Shown: piece by piece, positions 34,036 to 48,000 of the stretch | How the letters are laid out: the number at the start of each line of letters is the position of its first letter | Position numbering within the stretch: position 1 is the stretch's first letter | Assembly (NCBI GenBank): GCA_963969395.1 | Contig: OZ017799.1 | Span: forward strand, 2,234,501 to 2,298,500 | Direction: 5' to 3' | DNA from: Pseudoscleropodium purum | Lineage: Eukaryota > Streptophyta > Bryopsida > Hypnales > Brachytheciaceae | Length of the DNA: 64,000 bases | Translations under genes and position numbers: made by a program | The notes under the pieces: generated by a model | Seen by the model: only the letters and a program-made list of their open reading frames with translations | What the model was told of the DNA's origin: nothing | Databases searched by the model: none

Positions 34036-37000
34036 CTATCTTCGAGCATAAGACCACACCTGAAAACACAAAAGCAACAAAGGTTTCAGTGCTATATGTA
34101 ATTATTTTCCAAGGATTCTCAACTACTTGGGAAATGAATGGAACTCACGGACCAAGCCAGCAACGTTTTCCTCTAATGACATACAACCAGTCTTGTCAAA
34201 GCCAGAAAATAAGGTTCGTATTGTAGACCATACACACCTTCAGAGTGGAGTCCCAACTTCCAGTGCAAAGGGCATCGCCGTCAGCCGCCAATGCTAGGCA
34301 GCTTACACGATTGGTGTGCCCCTCAGCCCGTCCTCCACCCAAGTTTGCCACCACCTGTATACGGGACAAGTATATAAGCAAACGAAACCTGACTCTCTAC
34401 AACTTCAAAAGCAACGAGATAGAATGAAGTTCCGCCACTTCAAAACGAGAAAAAGGCGTTGACTAGACCGGACAAGTTAGCATGCTTGGGACGATCATAA
34501 CCGATTTCAACAGAATTTGAAGTAAAATTAGTCTGTTTCAAGAACTTTTAGAGAGCATTTAAGAGAGAATCTTCGTCATGATTCATGGGTAGGTTCCCTT
34601 ACGGTCAGAATAATCATACAAAAACCTCTCGAAGATATCAGGGAGGTCTCATATGGTGACAATGATCATACAGAAACCTCTCGAAGAAACATAAGGGAGG
34701 CCTCTGCATGATCAGTGTGACCCGCGGGAGATCTCTCCATCAATTATGGATAATAATGATTCTCTAGATATTGCTGTCTAAACATTCCAAAGACGGTCTA
34801 ATTTTAACGAATACTATATTTTTCACAACTGTAATGTCTTCCATATAGTAGTCACTCAGAAGATGCACGCGAGCATTATTCATCCGAGTGAGTCACGTCT
34901 CATACCTTGGCTAATAAAGTGTCCCAGACATAGCAATTGCCATTTGAGTAGCCTGCAAAGAGAAGGCGACCTGAAGGTGAAAGTGCTATGGAAGTAACAT
35001 TGACTGGACCCCGAGCAAGAGCCTGCTTGTCCCAATATTGCTGCAACTCATGGCCCGTGCCAATGTCAAAGAGTCGGCAGCTACCGTCATCACTCCCGGT
35101 TCCTAAGTGTCGGTCCCCTGAAAGAATGTGCACCGTATTTACATCACCCTCGTGCCCATGAAAGGTGCGTTGCGCTCGGCCAGGTGTCCTCACGTCCCAC
35201 AACTTGGCGGTTTTGTCACACGAGCCTGAGATAAACATGTTGGGTTCGCTTGAACTCACAGATATACTGTTGCCATCATCCCATCATTTTCCGTTAGTCA
35301 GTGGCAATTAGCTCGAAAGTGACTGTAAACATGGCGCGAACATAGGAAGTATGGCACCTCGTATCGAAAGCTCAGAAATTTGATAATCTACTCGATTGAG
35401 ATGAGCTTAGATTCTGGCTTCATTTCGGTGTGATCTATAATATCCAAGAAGAAGTTCTCGAAAAAACTGAAATCAAATAGGTGAAAATGATTGTCAAAAT
35501 TGAACTAAACTGCATGAGTCCCCAATGACGTTCGTGAAGGTAACTAAGGAAGAGGTTTCATTTTGAATTGTGACAGATAAAACTTTTCAATATCGCTAGT
35601 AGTATAAGAATAGCAACACCCACCTCATGACGTCGCCGGTATGACCAGTGACAATGTCACCTCCAAAAATACTGACGCATTGTTGGCTGTCTGCATCCCA
35701 CAGCCTACAAGTGCGGTCTTCCGAGCTCGTAACAATGCGGTCTTCTTGAGAGGGAATATATTTACAACAAGAGAGGTAACCCGTATGGCCTATCAGTGAG
35801 CCTGACACGGATAAGTTCCCTTCCTTGTCAGGAGAAGAGTTGAGGTTGAAAATGGAGCAAACATTGTCCAGACCACCGCAGGCCACCATGTTGCCTGCCG
35901 GTGAAATGGCAGCGGCCATGACCCACGCGCATGCCAACTTGAATGCATGTGTCTTCTGACCCGAAATGGCGTTCCACACAATGAGCCTGCCATCTTGCGA
36001 TGCTGATACAATTCGTGAGGTTTCTCGGTAGGACCAATCCAGCGAGTATATCTGTTCCAGCACAGTTTTCTCAAAGGTTCAGTCTCCAATACTTCATTTT
36101 CATGAGCCCCTTCTTGCCCTTTCTATGTGATAAAGACAACAAATGTTATCCGTCTCTTAGGATGATCCACTACCAATTTGAGGTCAAACTTCATGCTTTC
36201 ATACATAAGATTCATTCCTCTGTGTCTTACACGAGTAAAACTGTGGTGAAGTCCCTATAACAGAGCTCATGAGACCAAAAAGAACGCATAATCCACCACA
36301 AAGTATGATACTCATGAATCAAGGTTTAACCCCAAGTGCGCTTTCAAAAAACAAAAATTCTGCATTGAAATCTAATAGTTATAGTTTTTAGTAACACTCA
36401 GAACACAAAATGTAAGATCTGACATCTTTCTTCTATTGATATGTCCTGCTACAACTTGAAGCAACACCACGGTTTAATTTCAACTCGCATCGATATGAAG
36501 GCAAACACTATTTGACGATTAGGGCACGCAGGTTTAAAGCAGAGAGAGTTGAGTTCATATCTTAACTGGAATCACAAAGTTATGAGCTAAGTAATGAACA
36601 AGACAGAAGTAAAGCAACCGGGCATACCTTGCCTGTGTGTCCTTGCAAATTGCGACAGCATTTGAAAGAGTTGTCATTTACCTCCACCTGCTTGGATCCC
36701 TGATTTTGCGCATATGTAGCCACTGCTCAACCCATCAATCCCAACGATTCAATACATGTCAATTTACTAATAAGGAAGTAATAACTCTCTCTCCTAAAAC
36801 AACACATAAAAGTAAGATAGAGGATTACGAAACCGTTGGAGACCTGATCTCGTGACGCCTGAACCAGTATTTCATAAACTTGGTTGGACAGTTAGTAAGT
36901 GGAGTATGCATGACTTCACTAAATGTCTAAGGCCACTTATCTTTGAATGAAAATGGGGTTGTCTACTAGTGGTCTACAACTTCCCGTTTGAAATTGCATA

Positions 37001-38342
37001 AGTGATTGACATAGTAATCAATAAAATTACATTGTTTCAAGAAATTCTTAAATACCATAAGGGAAACAAGATGAGCATGATGCAATTCATGGGAGGACTT
37101 CTCCGTGATTCACAGGGAGATCTCCCTAGAATCACCTACTTTCAGCTACTTGCAAGATGCTTATATCACAATCTATAATTATTAAAGCACAACCTTCAAA
37201 CAATTTCAAGGAAAAGAATGAAGAGGTCTCCCAATGATTGACCGACTCAATCGCCGTCTCCCCATAGTGCATCTCCAAAATCACTGAAAAATCTAATTAT
37301 AACAAAAAAAAAAAATGCAATCGGAATTCCATGATAATTCATCTAAAAACATTTGGCTTTTCTATCCAAAGTGTATTACATTAATAAGCAAGTCAAGACA
37401 TTCCTCCCAATAAACGGCTAAAGGTAGAATATCCTGCAATTGCAAGGATCTTAACCTCCAGCAAATCGAGACTAACAAGCTCCACCTGTCTGAGCTACCC
37501 GGTTAACCAAAGACACCCATCCGCATGGATTAATACAGTTAGGTAATCTCTACACAACTCCATGCCTTTCCCCAAAACCACACAATCCTAAAAATTGGTT
37601 GACCTCTAAAGTTCCACTTTCACAAGATTCATCGCTATCCCTAGAACACCTCACAAACGGAGCACTTGTCACTAAGTGGGAGAGTTCCATTCTACAATAC
37701 AGGATGACTCTCAAACAAGACTTGAAAAGCTCTTCTGAGGAGGCTATTACTTCAGAGAAAGGAGTTCATTGTGCCCAATTTGACATTAAACCTGCCAGCA
37801 GGAATTGCAATCGCAAGCTCTAATAACCCCTACATACCATTGCTTCCATGACAAACCAAACATACATTCCGAATACAGTCTCCAAACTGGTCAGCCCTAA
37901 CCTGACATCCCAAATTTCAAGACTGTAAACCTGTGCTGCGATCCGGGGGCACAATCAAGCATTCAGAAAATTCTAGCTGCCCCTAAAAATCTTCCCCACA
38001 CTCATCATCTCCAGAAAACCATTCGTAAGCAGATGCCATTCTCAACACCCTCGCCAAACGAATCTGAGTCCGATTCCAACACCATCAGAAGAAAACAAGT
38101 CACTCACTGTCGACCAAGAACACTCTCTACAACCAATGTCAGAATACGTTTTCGAGACTATTTTGATGAATGTTGCGCAAAACCCGATGCAATTTCGGCA
38201 AAAAAGAAAAATCGGTAAGAAAGAAGAAAAGAAAACAGAACCCACCATCGCCATCCCGGAGTACCGCCCTCTTCTTGTGCAATTGCTCCCGCAGGCTCTC
38301 CACTTCCGCTTTGGCCTGCTTGGTGACACTCTCCGCCGACAT
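34036..38342 (-). CDS. AGB1: heterotrimeric G-protein beta subunit
   Basis: Six exons close perfectly in frame: 38246-38342, 36628-36722, 35624-36051, 34906-35266, 34238-34354, 34036-34059, giving 373 aa against 377 in Arabidopsis AGB1. The N-terminus [20 protein letters not shown] is the coiled coil that pairs with G-gamma. [12 protein letters not shown] follows, then seven WD40 repeats ([112 protein letters not shown]). The protein forms the beta-gamma dimer at the plasma membrane. The C-terminus is SYARR. The last coding exon is only 24 nt. Intron 1 (1.5 kb) holds three repeat insertions and intron 4 one. All splice borders are GT-AG. Confidence 0.96.
34514..34812. mobile_element. intronic MITE-like element, copy D
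   Basis: In G-beta intron 4 (34355-34905). Left end GTAAAATTAGTCTGTTTCAA, right end GACGGTCTAATTTTAACG. The interior has two near-identical blocks (ATCATACA, AAACCTCTCGAAGA), so this copy is longer through an internal duplication. Confidence 0.72.
36811..37013. repeat. second intronic repeat family, copy 2
   Basis: In G-beta intron 1 and homologous to 19351-19592. It directly abuts MITE copy E. On the minus strand a GGTTTCGTAATCC block resembles a polymerase III B box, so a SINE origin is possible. Confidence 0.55.
37013..37303. mobile_element. intronic MITE-like element, copy E (diverged)
   Basis: In G-beta intron 1. Left end AATCAATAAAATTACATTGT, right end CTGAAAAATCTAATTATAAC. More diverged than copies A-D. 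Confidence 0.5.
37446..37497 (-). repeat. tRNA-like A/B-box pair, possible SINE head
   Basis: On the minus strand TAGCTCAGACAGG (37497-37485) resembles a tRNA A box. GGTTAAGATCC (37456-37446), 41 nt downstream, resembles a B box with 9 of 11 positions agreeing. No clean cloverleaf is seen, so this is not called a tRNA gene. Confidence 0.4.
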
Positions 38343-41300
38343 CTCTCTCTACCTTTTAATTCTACGCCACACCCAACTTCCTAATACCATCACTATTGCT
38401 CTTCCTATCCCAATCTCAATCGCAATCAATGTTCTTGCTCTGTTTCCAATGTTTGTCAATCCGTTAAAAGCTCATCTTCAGAGTGATTCTGAGCCAAAAT
38501 GTGGAAGTCTGTCATCGTAAAAGAGTGATGTGCGTGCTACCATACGAGAGCCCAGAGTGTGGAATCTGGTTTCTGGGCGAATAGTATTGTTTGGAAATGA
38601 ATGCGAGGGTCGCCATAGCTGGCCTGGAGAGAGAGAAGAGGGACAGAGCGAGAGAGATGGAGCTGGTTGGGTTCACGTGCCAGAGCCTGAAAGCAAGCAG
38701 GCCTGAGAATGCCGACAGTTAACTCTACTGGGGTTACTCTGACTGATCAGAGGAGGGAGAATCAACCCTGGTAAAAAAGCTGAAATTTGTTATCTGTTAC
38801 ATTCAATGCGACCTGGACACGTTTTCATCCGTCCCGTTGCAATCCGCACAGTTTGTCACCCATTTGGTCTGGATGAAATCTAAGGAATCATATTGAAGCC
38901 GATCTTCAAAATAAATTCTTAGAGCTTGAAACCTTTTTGAAACCTTCTTGGTGTTGTTGCATTATAAGAGGTTTAGGTTCTATTTTGGTCTATTACTAAG
39001 ATAAGTACACCTATAATTTGTTATATTAAATATAAATTATGTCACATTTCCATCTCTACATTTTTTGCTCAATCATTCTCACTACACTCAAATGATATCC
39101 AAACAATTTTTTAATGGAAGTAACCCTACACTTTGGTGAAATTCTTTTTGGTTATACTTATTGTTGATAAACATAAATTTATTTCTATTGGATCTTATCA
39201 ATAAGTGAAAGAAGATTCCTATGCATTGTTGTATGTATTATTTTGACTTTGTATATATAAGTTATGAAATTTCAAACTATTGGTTATAGGTGTATCAAAA
39301 ATTGACACTAGAATCTCTAAGCCTCTTATGTTCTGCCTATACACATCTCATGGCATCAATATTTAAGTAATTGTTTTCTTTTTTGGTCCAAATGTAGGTG
39401 TCACATTTTGGATAGTGGTGATAATGGGCCTAAATTTTTTTTTGTGAATGCAAATTTGAGTTAATATTTGACATCAAAGTTCTCTAATTATATAAAGAAG
39501 ATTAAGAAATTTCAAATTAACTCTTTACTTAATAGAAGGTTCATTTTTTATTTGTAGAATTCCAAATAATTTGATGAAGCACTATATTTCTACATTAATC
39601 AATCTTTGGGATAAAAGAAAATATATTTTTAGATAGATGAGATTTGTTGGTTTTTTTTTTTTGAGATTATATCGAGAATTTAATGTTCAACTATTAAAAT
39701 TTAATCCATTAGAGTAGTATTAAGTGGATTTCCCTTAAAATGATGGAATCAATTCTTAGACCTTTTTTTCTTATAAATGATTATTTTCAGAAAATAGGTA
39801 TTTCAATAAACAAATCACTTTTAAGAAGATTATTAGATGGAAGAGATTGGAAATTGTGAAAATTGCAACTAAGTATACAATCTTAATTTTACCTTCACTT
39901 TCTATTTATACAAAAGTTTTATAGCCAAATTCTTTATCGTTTGTAGGATTTAAGTACTCATAATAAAATTTTACATTTATTAATTTTTAATTTTTACACT
40001 TCACTACATACTCTTGGGTATTAACCAAATTCAAAATTCAATGAGAATTAAAAAATATGAAATTTAATTCATATCTTTTAGTTTGATGGACATGATTGAA
40101 TTAAACACTCTAAAGATTGATATTAGAACCTACTTGGTAAATGATTTCAACACCTTGCATTATATGCTATGATCTTATTTGCCTTTGCAAAAAGAAAATT
40201 ATTGAAAGAAATCAATAAATTCAAGAAAATTCTTAATTTGGTTTCAACAAATCACAAGATATGTTAGATTGTAGTGTTAGATCAATATACAACACGAAGA
40301 TAAAAAGAGCAATTTGCAATTTTATGGGATACAATATGAATTTTATGCCATGATCTTTGCATGATAATTTTACATCTATGATCTAAAAGTGGTTAAGAAA
40401 TTGCCAAGTAGTAGTTCTTCATGGGTTCTTCAATATTTACAAAAATTGATATTTTGAGGCCAAACTATTAGAAAATTCATTAGAAAATTTATATACAATA
40501 ACTACACCTAATTTAGATCCTTTTTTAAAACCAAAACCTACACATTCTTACCTAAAATGTAGTTCCACTATTCATGAGCATTTAGGGTTAGTTTTAGGAA
40601 CAATTATTTTAGGTACTTTGAAAATTCATACTTTATTCATCTAATGTCCAATAATGCATAAGAAAGGAATCTAAAATATTCTTTTGACTTCCAACAAGAT
40701 CCAATCAAGAAACATGCAATTTAATAACAAGAACAATGCTAATTTGCTTATTTCAATGCATTTAGATGCAATTATGTTAATCTATGAACACTCTGATGTT
40801 GAATTTTCAAATGATGAAGAAATTGGAATTTGGTTTTCTTTCTCATTAGTACTTGGATGAAAGTCATTTAATTCATAGAAATACTTTATCAAGATATTAT
40901 CCTAACCAATGGTTGGATTTGGTGTTAGTAGATTTATTAGTTTTCTAATATTACAAATGTGGAAGTGTATCAAGCCAAAAATTGCAGTGATTTTAGTTCA
41001 AAATTGGATTTGCAAAAATGAGGTCGTAGATTAAAAGAACACAAAAATTTCAAAAAATCACCATATCAAGAGAACCTCATTTCCAATCCATTCCAACAAA
41101 TTTTACTAAAAAAATGATAATATTTTGCTTGTAATTGAATTTAGAAGGAATTTCATTATTTCCCTTTCAAAATTTATAAAAAAAATATTGATGATGGAAT
41201 CTAAAACTCAATATCTACAACTTTTATACTTATATTAAATCCAAAATATTCTTCCAAATAGCACTTTATAACGATCTTTCCCAAATCGTCGATTTTGCAA

Positions 41301-41676
41301 AAGGATCTAGACGTTTAGGCAAGTGCAAGCAAGTAATATTCCCAGATTTGAAATAAAAATTTACATCCAAAAAATTAATTTGCACACATGAACAATCAAA
41401 AGTTGAACCGCAGCAGTTGCCTGAAACCTCAAAAAACCATATCTTCGGTTTACGAGGAATTTTAGGGGGCCAATTATCAGAAGTTTACATGATTGACGAC
41501 TGATGTAAATATAACAATGGCTGAAATTACCTACAGAAAATAAAGTCTTCTGTATCATCCGATTCTCCCAACAATGAACTTCCATTTATACATGCAGCAG
41601 CCAGTACATTAGTGCTGCATACAGTAAGTTCTCTGCTCGACATTTCTGTTCTAATCCGCAACGGGTCCTCTTCACA
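38343..41676. other. G-beta promoter, then AT-rich spacer
   Basis: 38343-38760 has moderate GC and GA-rich blocks (GAGAGAGAAGAGGGACAGAG near 38628) and is probably the leader and promoter of G-beta. From about 38890 to 41350 the sequence is very AT-rich with no gene seen. The 3' UTR of the DExH14 gene is probably within 41360-41676. Confidence 0.5.
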
Positions 41677-44600
41677 TCAAGCTGCACCTCGAATTTCGTG
41701 CTCTTGATCAAGCCCAACGTAACAGTCGGATACCAGATAGAGCCTAATAGGCTGCACAAACAGACATACAATAGATATTGTCAAAGGACACCGCATCATT
41801 AGATTTCAAAAGAGAACACTAAACCTCAAAACTCAAAAACGTTGGAGCAATTAGTTGGGAATAATAATCCCAAACCTTGCGAATACACGGGAAAGAGCAG
41901 GATTTCAAATTTAATCTAATAAGTAACAAAGCAGAGCCCTAAAGCAGTGGAGGCTGACTTCAACATCTCGAACATCCAGAGATCTCTCTAGAAAATCAAT
42001 CAGGTCAGAAAACGTATACATGAGTCTAGGCGAAGATTTTACCTCTGATTCAGGTTTCAAATGCTTTGGTAGAATCAACTTGGCATTTAGGTGCTCCAAA
42101 AAGGAGACTCGTTTTAGGGCAAAGACCTCACGCGTCTTCGGATTCCCAGCTACCAGCCACCAGCCTTCGTCTTTGACCTACAGTAACAGAATACTGCTGA
42201 GTCTTTTCGTTTGAATGCTATGGTCATTTAATTGTAATCTGTGCTTGCTTCCTCAAGATACCATCGTAGCAATCGAACTAAGATTGCTTTGTGCCAAGCC
42301 AAGCCAAGCCAAGCCAAAACAAAACAACAAATTACTAGACTGGGATTAACTTAAAGATATATTCGCACTTGGCGAAGGGGTAGTGATAGCAAAAGTGAAT
42401 CCAGTCTGAAGGAGTGCCTAAATTCATTTCTAAGACCCTTGCCAACACCACTCTTAACACCATTGAGAAAAGGAATAGAAGCAATGGCTAGTACACTAAA
42501 TATTTCATGTAATGTGGGTGTTCAATTTGCAGCTTCCAAGGTGGTCAATAGCGCTAAGATAAATTTGAAAACATATAACTACTGCGGCCTCTCGGGAATT
42601 ACTGTGGCCAACAGCATATGGTGTCCTAATTGTAGCTCTCTTTCTTCCCAGACGTACAGAGCAAGGGAAATTAAGTAAAGAGACCGAACCTTTGGAAAGT
42701 AAGGCACATAAGCCCGGAAATTCGGCATCCGTTTCAAGACGCTCCGGAAGAGCTCAACTCGCAGTATCCACTCCCGGTTCTTATCTTCCCTGCTTGGCTC
42801 CAGCCTCCATCTTACTTCCACACGAGGCAACCTCATCCACACCTGTTACAGTCATTTATTTGTAAGTCAATCAACTACTCACATGGGTCTAAGGTCTTTA
42901 CCAAAAGAGAATCTTTCAAGGCATTGTTCACAAAACATTTTTTTTACCTTCATTAAATAAATAACTCAATTTTACAGAATTTGAAAACTGGCAAGGACAT
43001 CCTCATGCATTTCATCGAGCACATGAATGAGGACACATGAATTTGACATCATCAGCAGAAGTTGATGTCCTGAAGAATTCATTACGCTTCAACTCTTCAA
43101 TGCTTTTCATTACTTGAATCTCTCAACCTGATTGATTATGAACTTTTTGATGATAAAGATGTGCAACTGAGCGCCAATGCAGAAAAAGCAATCCACTCTG
43201 TTCTTACAGTAACTAATGCAGGCTAAACTCTTCCCAGACAGGCTCAACCCTTTAGATACTGTTTACACACCTGCAGAACTTCTGCAACTTGTGGGGGACC
43301 GATAACAGTCCTTAGAGCCCCTCGCAAGTGATCAGCTGAGCTTGAGAGCAAGTCGTGTCCAGTAACTAAACCACGTTCTTTTAGAACAGACAATACGTCA
43401 GCGTTAACGTGTGGCAACATGTTCAACGCCAACCGCTCATCCTTTTCCCACCAGCGACCCTGTACAAATGAACGAAGCATCAATTCCAAAGATCGATCCA
43501 GGTTTACATTATCTCGCACAATTACGATCTCGATAACAAATAACATAGAGCCTCCAGGTTAGGTAGAGATACGACGGTGAGGGCGTTTAGTAATCTGTCA
43601 CTGAAGACAACCCAAGAAATGACAGCATTCTTAGTTTAGTTCAACCGATAAAATCCCATAGATATCTGCAACCATTCTCACTCCATGTCACAGGATCCGA
43701 GAGTAACCTGCATGATCATCTGAAGGAGATGCATGGTAGAGAGAACGGTTTCGAGCCAGCCGCCATTGGCTGCGACGTCTACCATGGCTTGCAGGACACG
43801 AATGCTTTGGTCTAGCACTGACTTGGTATCAGTAATGTAGTCGCTTACAGGTAAGTCAATCCTTGAGAAGTGAGCCTGCTCATTCCAATACCCACAAGAC
43901 CAGTAAGATAGCAGATACAGTTGGTACGAAATCGAAGACCTAAACACTGCAAGCTCACAACAAGCTTCCATTGAGCACGTTATAAAAACTACAAGAGCTA
44001 GATTGGATTTGGACTCGGCATGTACCTGCAGAAGCAGATTGGTTTTCACGTGTGGGTCGTCAAGGGCACGCATATCGACAGGCCAGCGTACTTCTTTGGC
44101 TAAACCCTCATTGAGTTTTTCCTGAACATTCGTGCTTCATAACGTTAGTAACTAAGAGCAGATTGACAGTCTGCAACGCGAAATGACTAGCTAAGTGACA
44201 TCAAAGAGCTACAGCATCAAGACATGTCCAAAATCAACAATGATAAATTAAGTGAGAACCAGGAGCAAAATCTGACCTCATTGTGCCGAACTGGTAACTC
44301 ATCAAACTCTGCGGCCCCACTTAGAACATGAAGAAGAGCCTGCCATGCCATAAACAGACATTTAGTCTTTAATGTATACAATAAGCCCAAATACCGCTTT
44401 TCAAACATGGACATGTTTACCCCATGCGTGCAGCAACTATTGATCTCAATTAAAGTTCGAATCAGTGAGCCTTACCGGCCAGACTGAATATGCCAGGAAA
44501 CAAGTCTCAGCAATAAAAGACCGAATTCACATAGCAAAGAGACAATGACTTCAAACCACGTATGAAGTACTGGCAACACGAGCTATCCTTCAAGACAAAC

Positions 44601-45084
44601 CATACCTCAAGGGAGGTTTCCGCACGTATATTGGCACTGAATAGGGAAACAGTTGTGTAGTGCAAGTAATACTGTGATGCAACAGCGCCCATCACCAATG
44701 ACTCAACGGTATTATCTTCGTTCACTCTTAAACAACCCCCATCTTCAAGAGCTTGCAAAGTGTCATTCACAAGACTGTTCAACAAACAATGCATCCCCAA
44801 ACTAGCGTCAGTCAGAGATTAAAAGACTACTATAAGATGACATCCTCGTAACCAAAGGTAAGATGAGCTGGAATAGGATTTTTAGCGAGTTTCAAAGCTG
44901 ACATAGCATTTGATTTTCTGTCAACTATGCTTTTCTTTCCTTTCGGTTCACGTAAACAGCGATCAAGTCCAATTTCATGAAGTAGAAAATGTCCCAAAGA
45001 GAATTGGGTATAGTACTTTGATAGGAATGCATTGATTGAAGCGCTGCTGGTGTCCTCAAGATCATAAAAACTTGGGTTCATGAC
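41677..45084 (-). other. DExH14: DExH14 exons 42-50 (Sec63 domain 2 and C-terminus)
   Basis: Coding exons: 45017-45084, 44606-44774, 44277-44339, 44026-44121, 43708-43875, 43271-43459, 42690-42842, 42043-42177, 41677-41751. The last encodes [19 protein letters not shown] and the stop. Exons 42 and 43 join across a codon (AA/T). Confidence 0.9.
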
Positions 45085-48000
45085 CTGAAATTCATCAAAA
45101 CACCAGGTACTTATACATACATGAGATGAATACATCAACAGAAGTCATAGATAGCTCCAATAGCTGAAGCGACAAATGCAAACAGTCAACTAGGAGTTGG
45201 GCTTAATGTTCAATAGAATGGTAGATCAACTCACCAAGCGACGAAAAAGGTATGTCCAGGTCAAATAATCGATGGCGTCTTGCTTGCTTGATATTGTGCC
45301 AGCCACCACCTCAGCATTAAAATGGTCATGAAGATGTTGCGAAAGCATGCTTTCCACCGGAAAAGGCTCATACAGAAACTGTGCAGATATAGCAACGTTA
45401 ACATAGCAATCACAGTCGCTTGAATAAAGGAATCTTTCAGGTATACGTGCCACATGATCGTACACACAGAGGTCGTACCTTTTTGTAGAAGCTCTTCTTG
45501 GGATCGTGAACTAAAATTACCGCTTTCCCATGCTGGTCATATTGAGGTCGACCAGCACGCCCCATCATCTGCAGAACATCTGTAATAGGGAAGTCTACAT
45601 AGCGTTTGGTCTTGCCATCAAAGAACTCAGTGCCCTGTCAAAACCCATAATGCGATTTTCAAGACATGGATATGAAGGATATTCAGCTAAATGAGGTGCT
45701 CTAATACGACAAAGCATTTGGGTTGCTTAATGCCGGAGATTGAAACATAAACGGATCTTAGATGGCACTTGTTGGAGCAGCGTGGAGGCATTAGAAGTGA
45801 ATAGTCCAGGAATTATGTGCAACAAGATTAATAGTATAAATTAGCAAATCAATGTGTGCAAAGGTTGCACCTTTATAACAACAAGATGAGCTGGAAGGTT
45901 AACACCCCAGGCAAGTGTGCTTGTACAAACTAATATCTGCACCACCAAGGAAACAGATGATGAGTGAGTAAAACCAGTGATTATTGAAGCATTCGTGGTT
46001 ATTCATGACAGGAAGGAAGTCCAGACCAAATCTACAAGTCATGATCTCAGAGTTTTGGTAATCTTGAAAAGTGTGTTCAGAAAAAATAATGCAAGCAAGC
46101 AATGTGAAGCCGGACTACATCTAATCCCCCCAATTGTAATTCATTCTTACTGCAATTTCTAGGTTCATAACAACATACAGACTGTGTTTGAACATAACAG
46201 GCGAAAAAGCACATTGTTTGTTCAACATAGTCCCGCCAGGATCACAATCGTGAGAGTGGTAACAAGAGGTTCAGTCCGGACTAAAGCAATTGAAGGAAAG
46301 AAAACCTGAATTTTTGTGTTGGTAAATAGCTCCTCAACAAGAGACCGATCACGGTCGTTCAAACCAGCATGATGCAATCCAATACCAAATTGCAGAGTGT
46401 GCCTCAGATTTTCATCCATTACTTGTGAAACAACCATAGCCATCTCAGCCTCTGTCATATTTAAGAACTGTTGTGGTCGTTCATCAGCTGAAGCATACTG
46501 CATTTCAGATCACGTAATGTGTTAAGTTTGGCACTCAATATAACGCTGGAGAACAAAGACACGCAGAATACTCACGTTTGGATAAGAATGCGCGAAGTGA
46601 ACTTGCATGTTAGAAAAAATAAAAAATTTCGAATATTAAACTAGGAGGAAGTAGACCAAATGACGTCAACTTTGGATCGTGATATTTTCAATATGAAGAG
46701 CCCCTTCAAGAATCTTACCTGAATCAGATCCAGTGCTGTCAAGCGTGTTTGACGTCGAGATGACACAAATACGAGAACCGGCTTGAAAGGAGAATGTGTT
46801 GTTATAGCTGCGTACGTTGGCTTGTTCATGCTGTTCATTCTTGGGCAATAGAACTTACCAGGGTAACCCTGTCCAAGAACACCATTTAATCAACCCAAGA
46901 GTAGAATGTGGACATGTCTAAAAAATTTCAAAAACCTGATAGTATATCTGTCTAAGCCACAGATACTTACGGAAATCACAGACCGCGTTCACACGTAAGC
47001 ACCCCACTGATGACTCAGGTAAGACTCTTAAGGATTCACGAGATATATGATAAACCCATTGGAAACCAGAGCAATCAAATGAGAATAAAAATTACTGGTC
47101 AAAATAAAAAGCTCAAGAGTGGGATGTTAAGGGGCTGGAAGAAGCAGCGGTTCCATTGCGCATAAATGCTTCCGATGCAAACAACAAGATACTGATGCCA
47201 TGACGAAGAAGTTGACAGTAAAAGCAAAAAAACAGTATTTGGGAAAGCATAAGTTCACATATAAGTCAATTGGATCAACCACATAAAAAAATTGAAGTAG
47301 AAAAAGACGTGGACACATCATACTAACCACCGGGTATCATCAAATACCTGAATGTGCACTTCAAGTGGTACAGGACGAACGCTGGGCTTAAAATTATACA
47401 GCCCAATTTCCTCGATTCCTAGCCAGTTTGCCAAGTCTCTGTACAACACACAGCACGTTGTATGTAACGAAATTTGAATAATTATTTTGGTGTTTCAACT
47501 GGGACCTTCAGCAACCTCATTGTAAGTATATTAATATCAAACGGGAACAGGATTTTACCGAGCATTGGCAAGTGCTGTAGATAATCCGATGAAGCGAACA
47601 GGAGCTCCTGTCTGAGATGATATGTATCTCATTCGCGAAACAATAACCTACCGATAGAATATCATACCAAACAAAGTGAGTCTTTGAGAATCATATCTAG
47701 CTTGAAGAGAGACAACAAGAAAGAATGTATACCCGTACATATTCGTACAGTTAGCATCACTTGACATCAAACAGATAAATGCCATCAAGCTCTGATAGCA
47801 AGCTTACCTCTAAAATGGGTCCACGATCAGCTCCAAGAAGATGAATCTCATCTATCACCATTAGTCCTACCTGATTTCATGACGATGGTAATAACATTAG
47901 CCAAGGAAAGCGTTTCATCACTGTCTGATGAAACGGAAGGATTATTAAAAATATGTAAGCCGATACTAAGTCAGACAAGGTTTCTGCTTCAACATCACTC

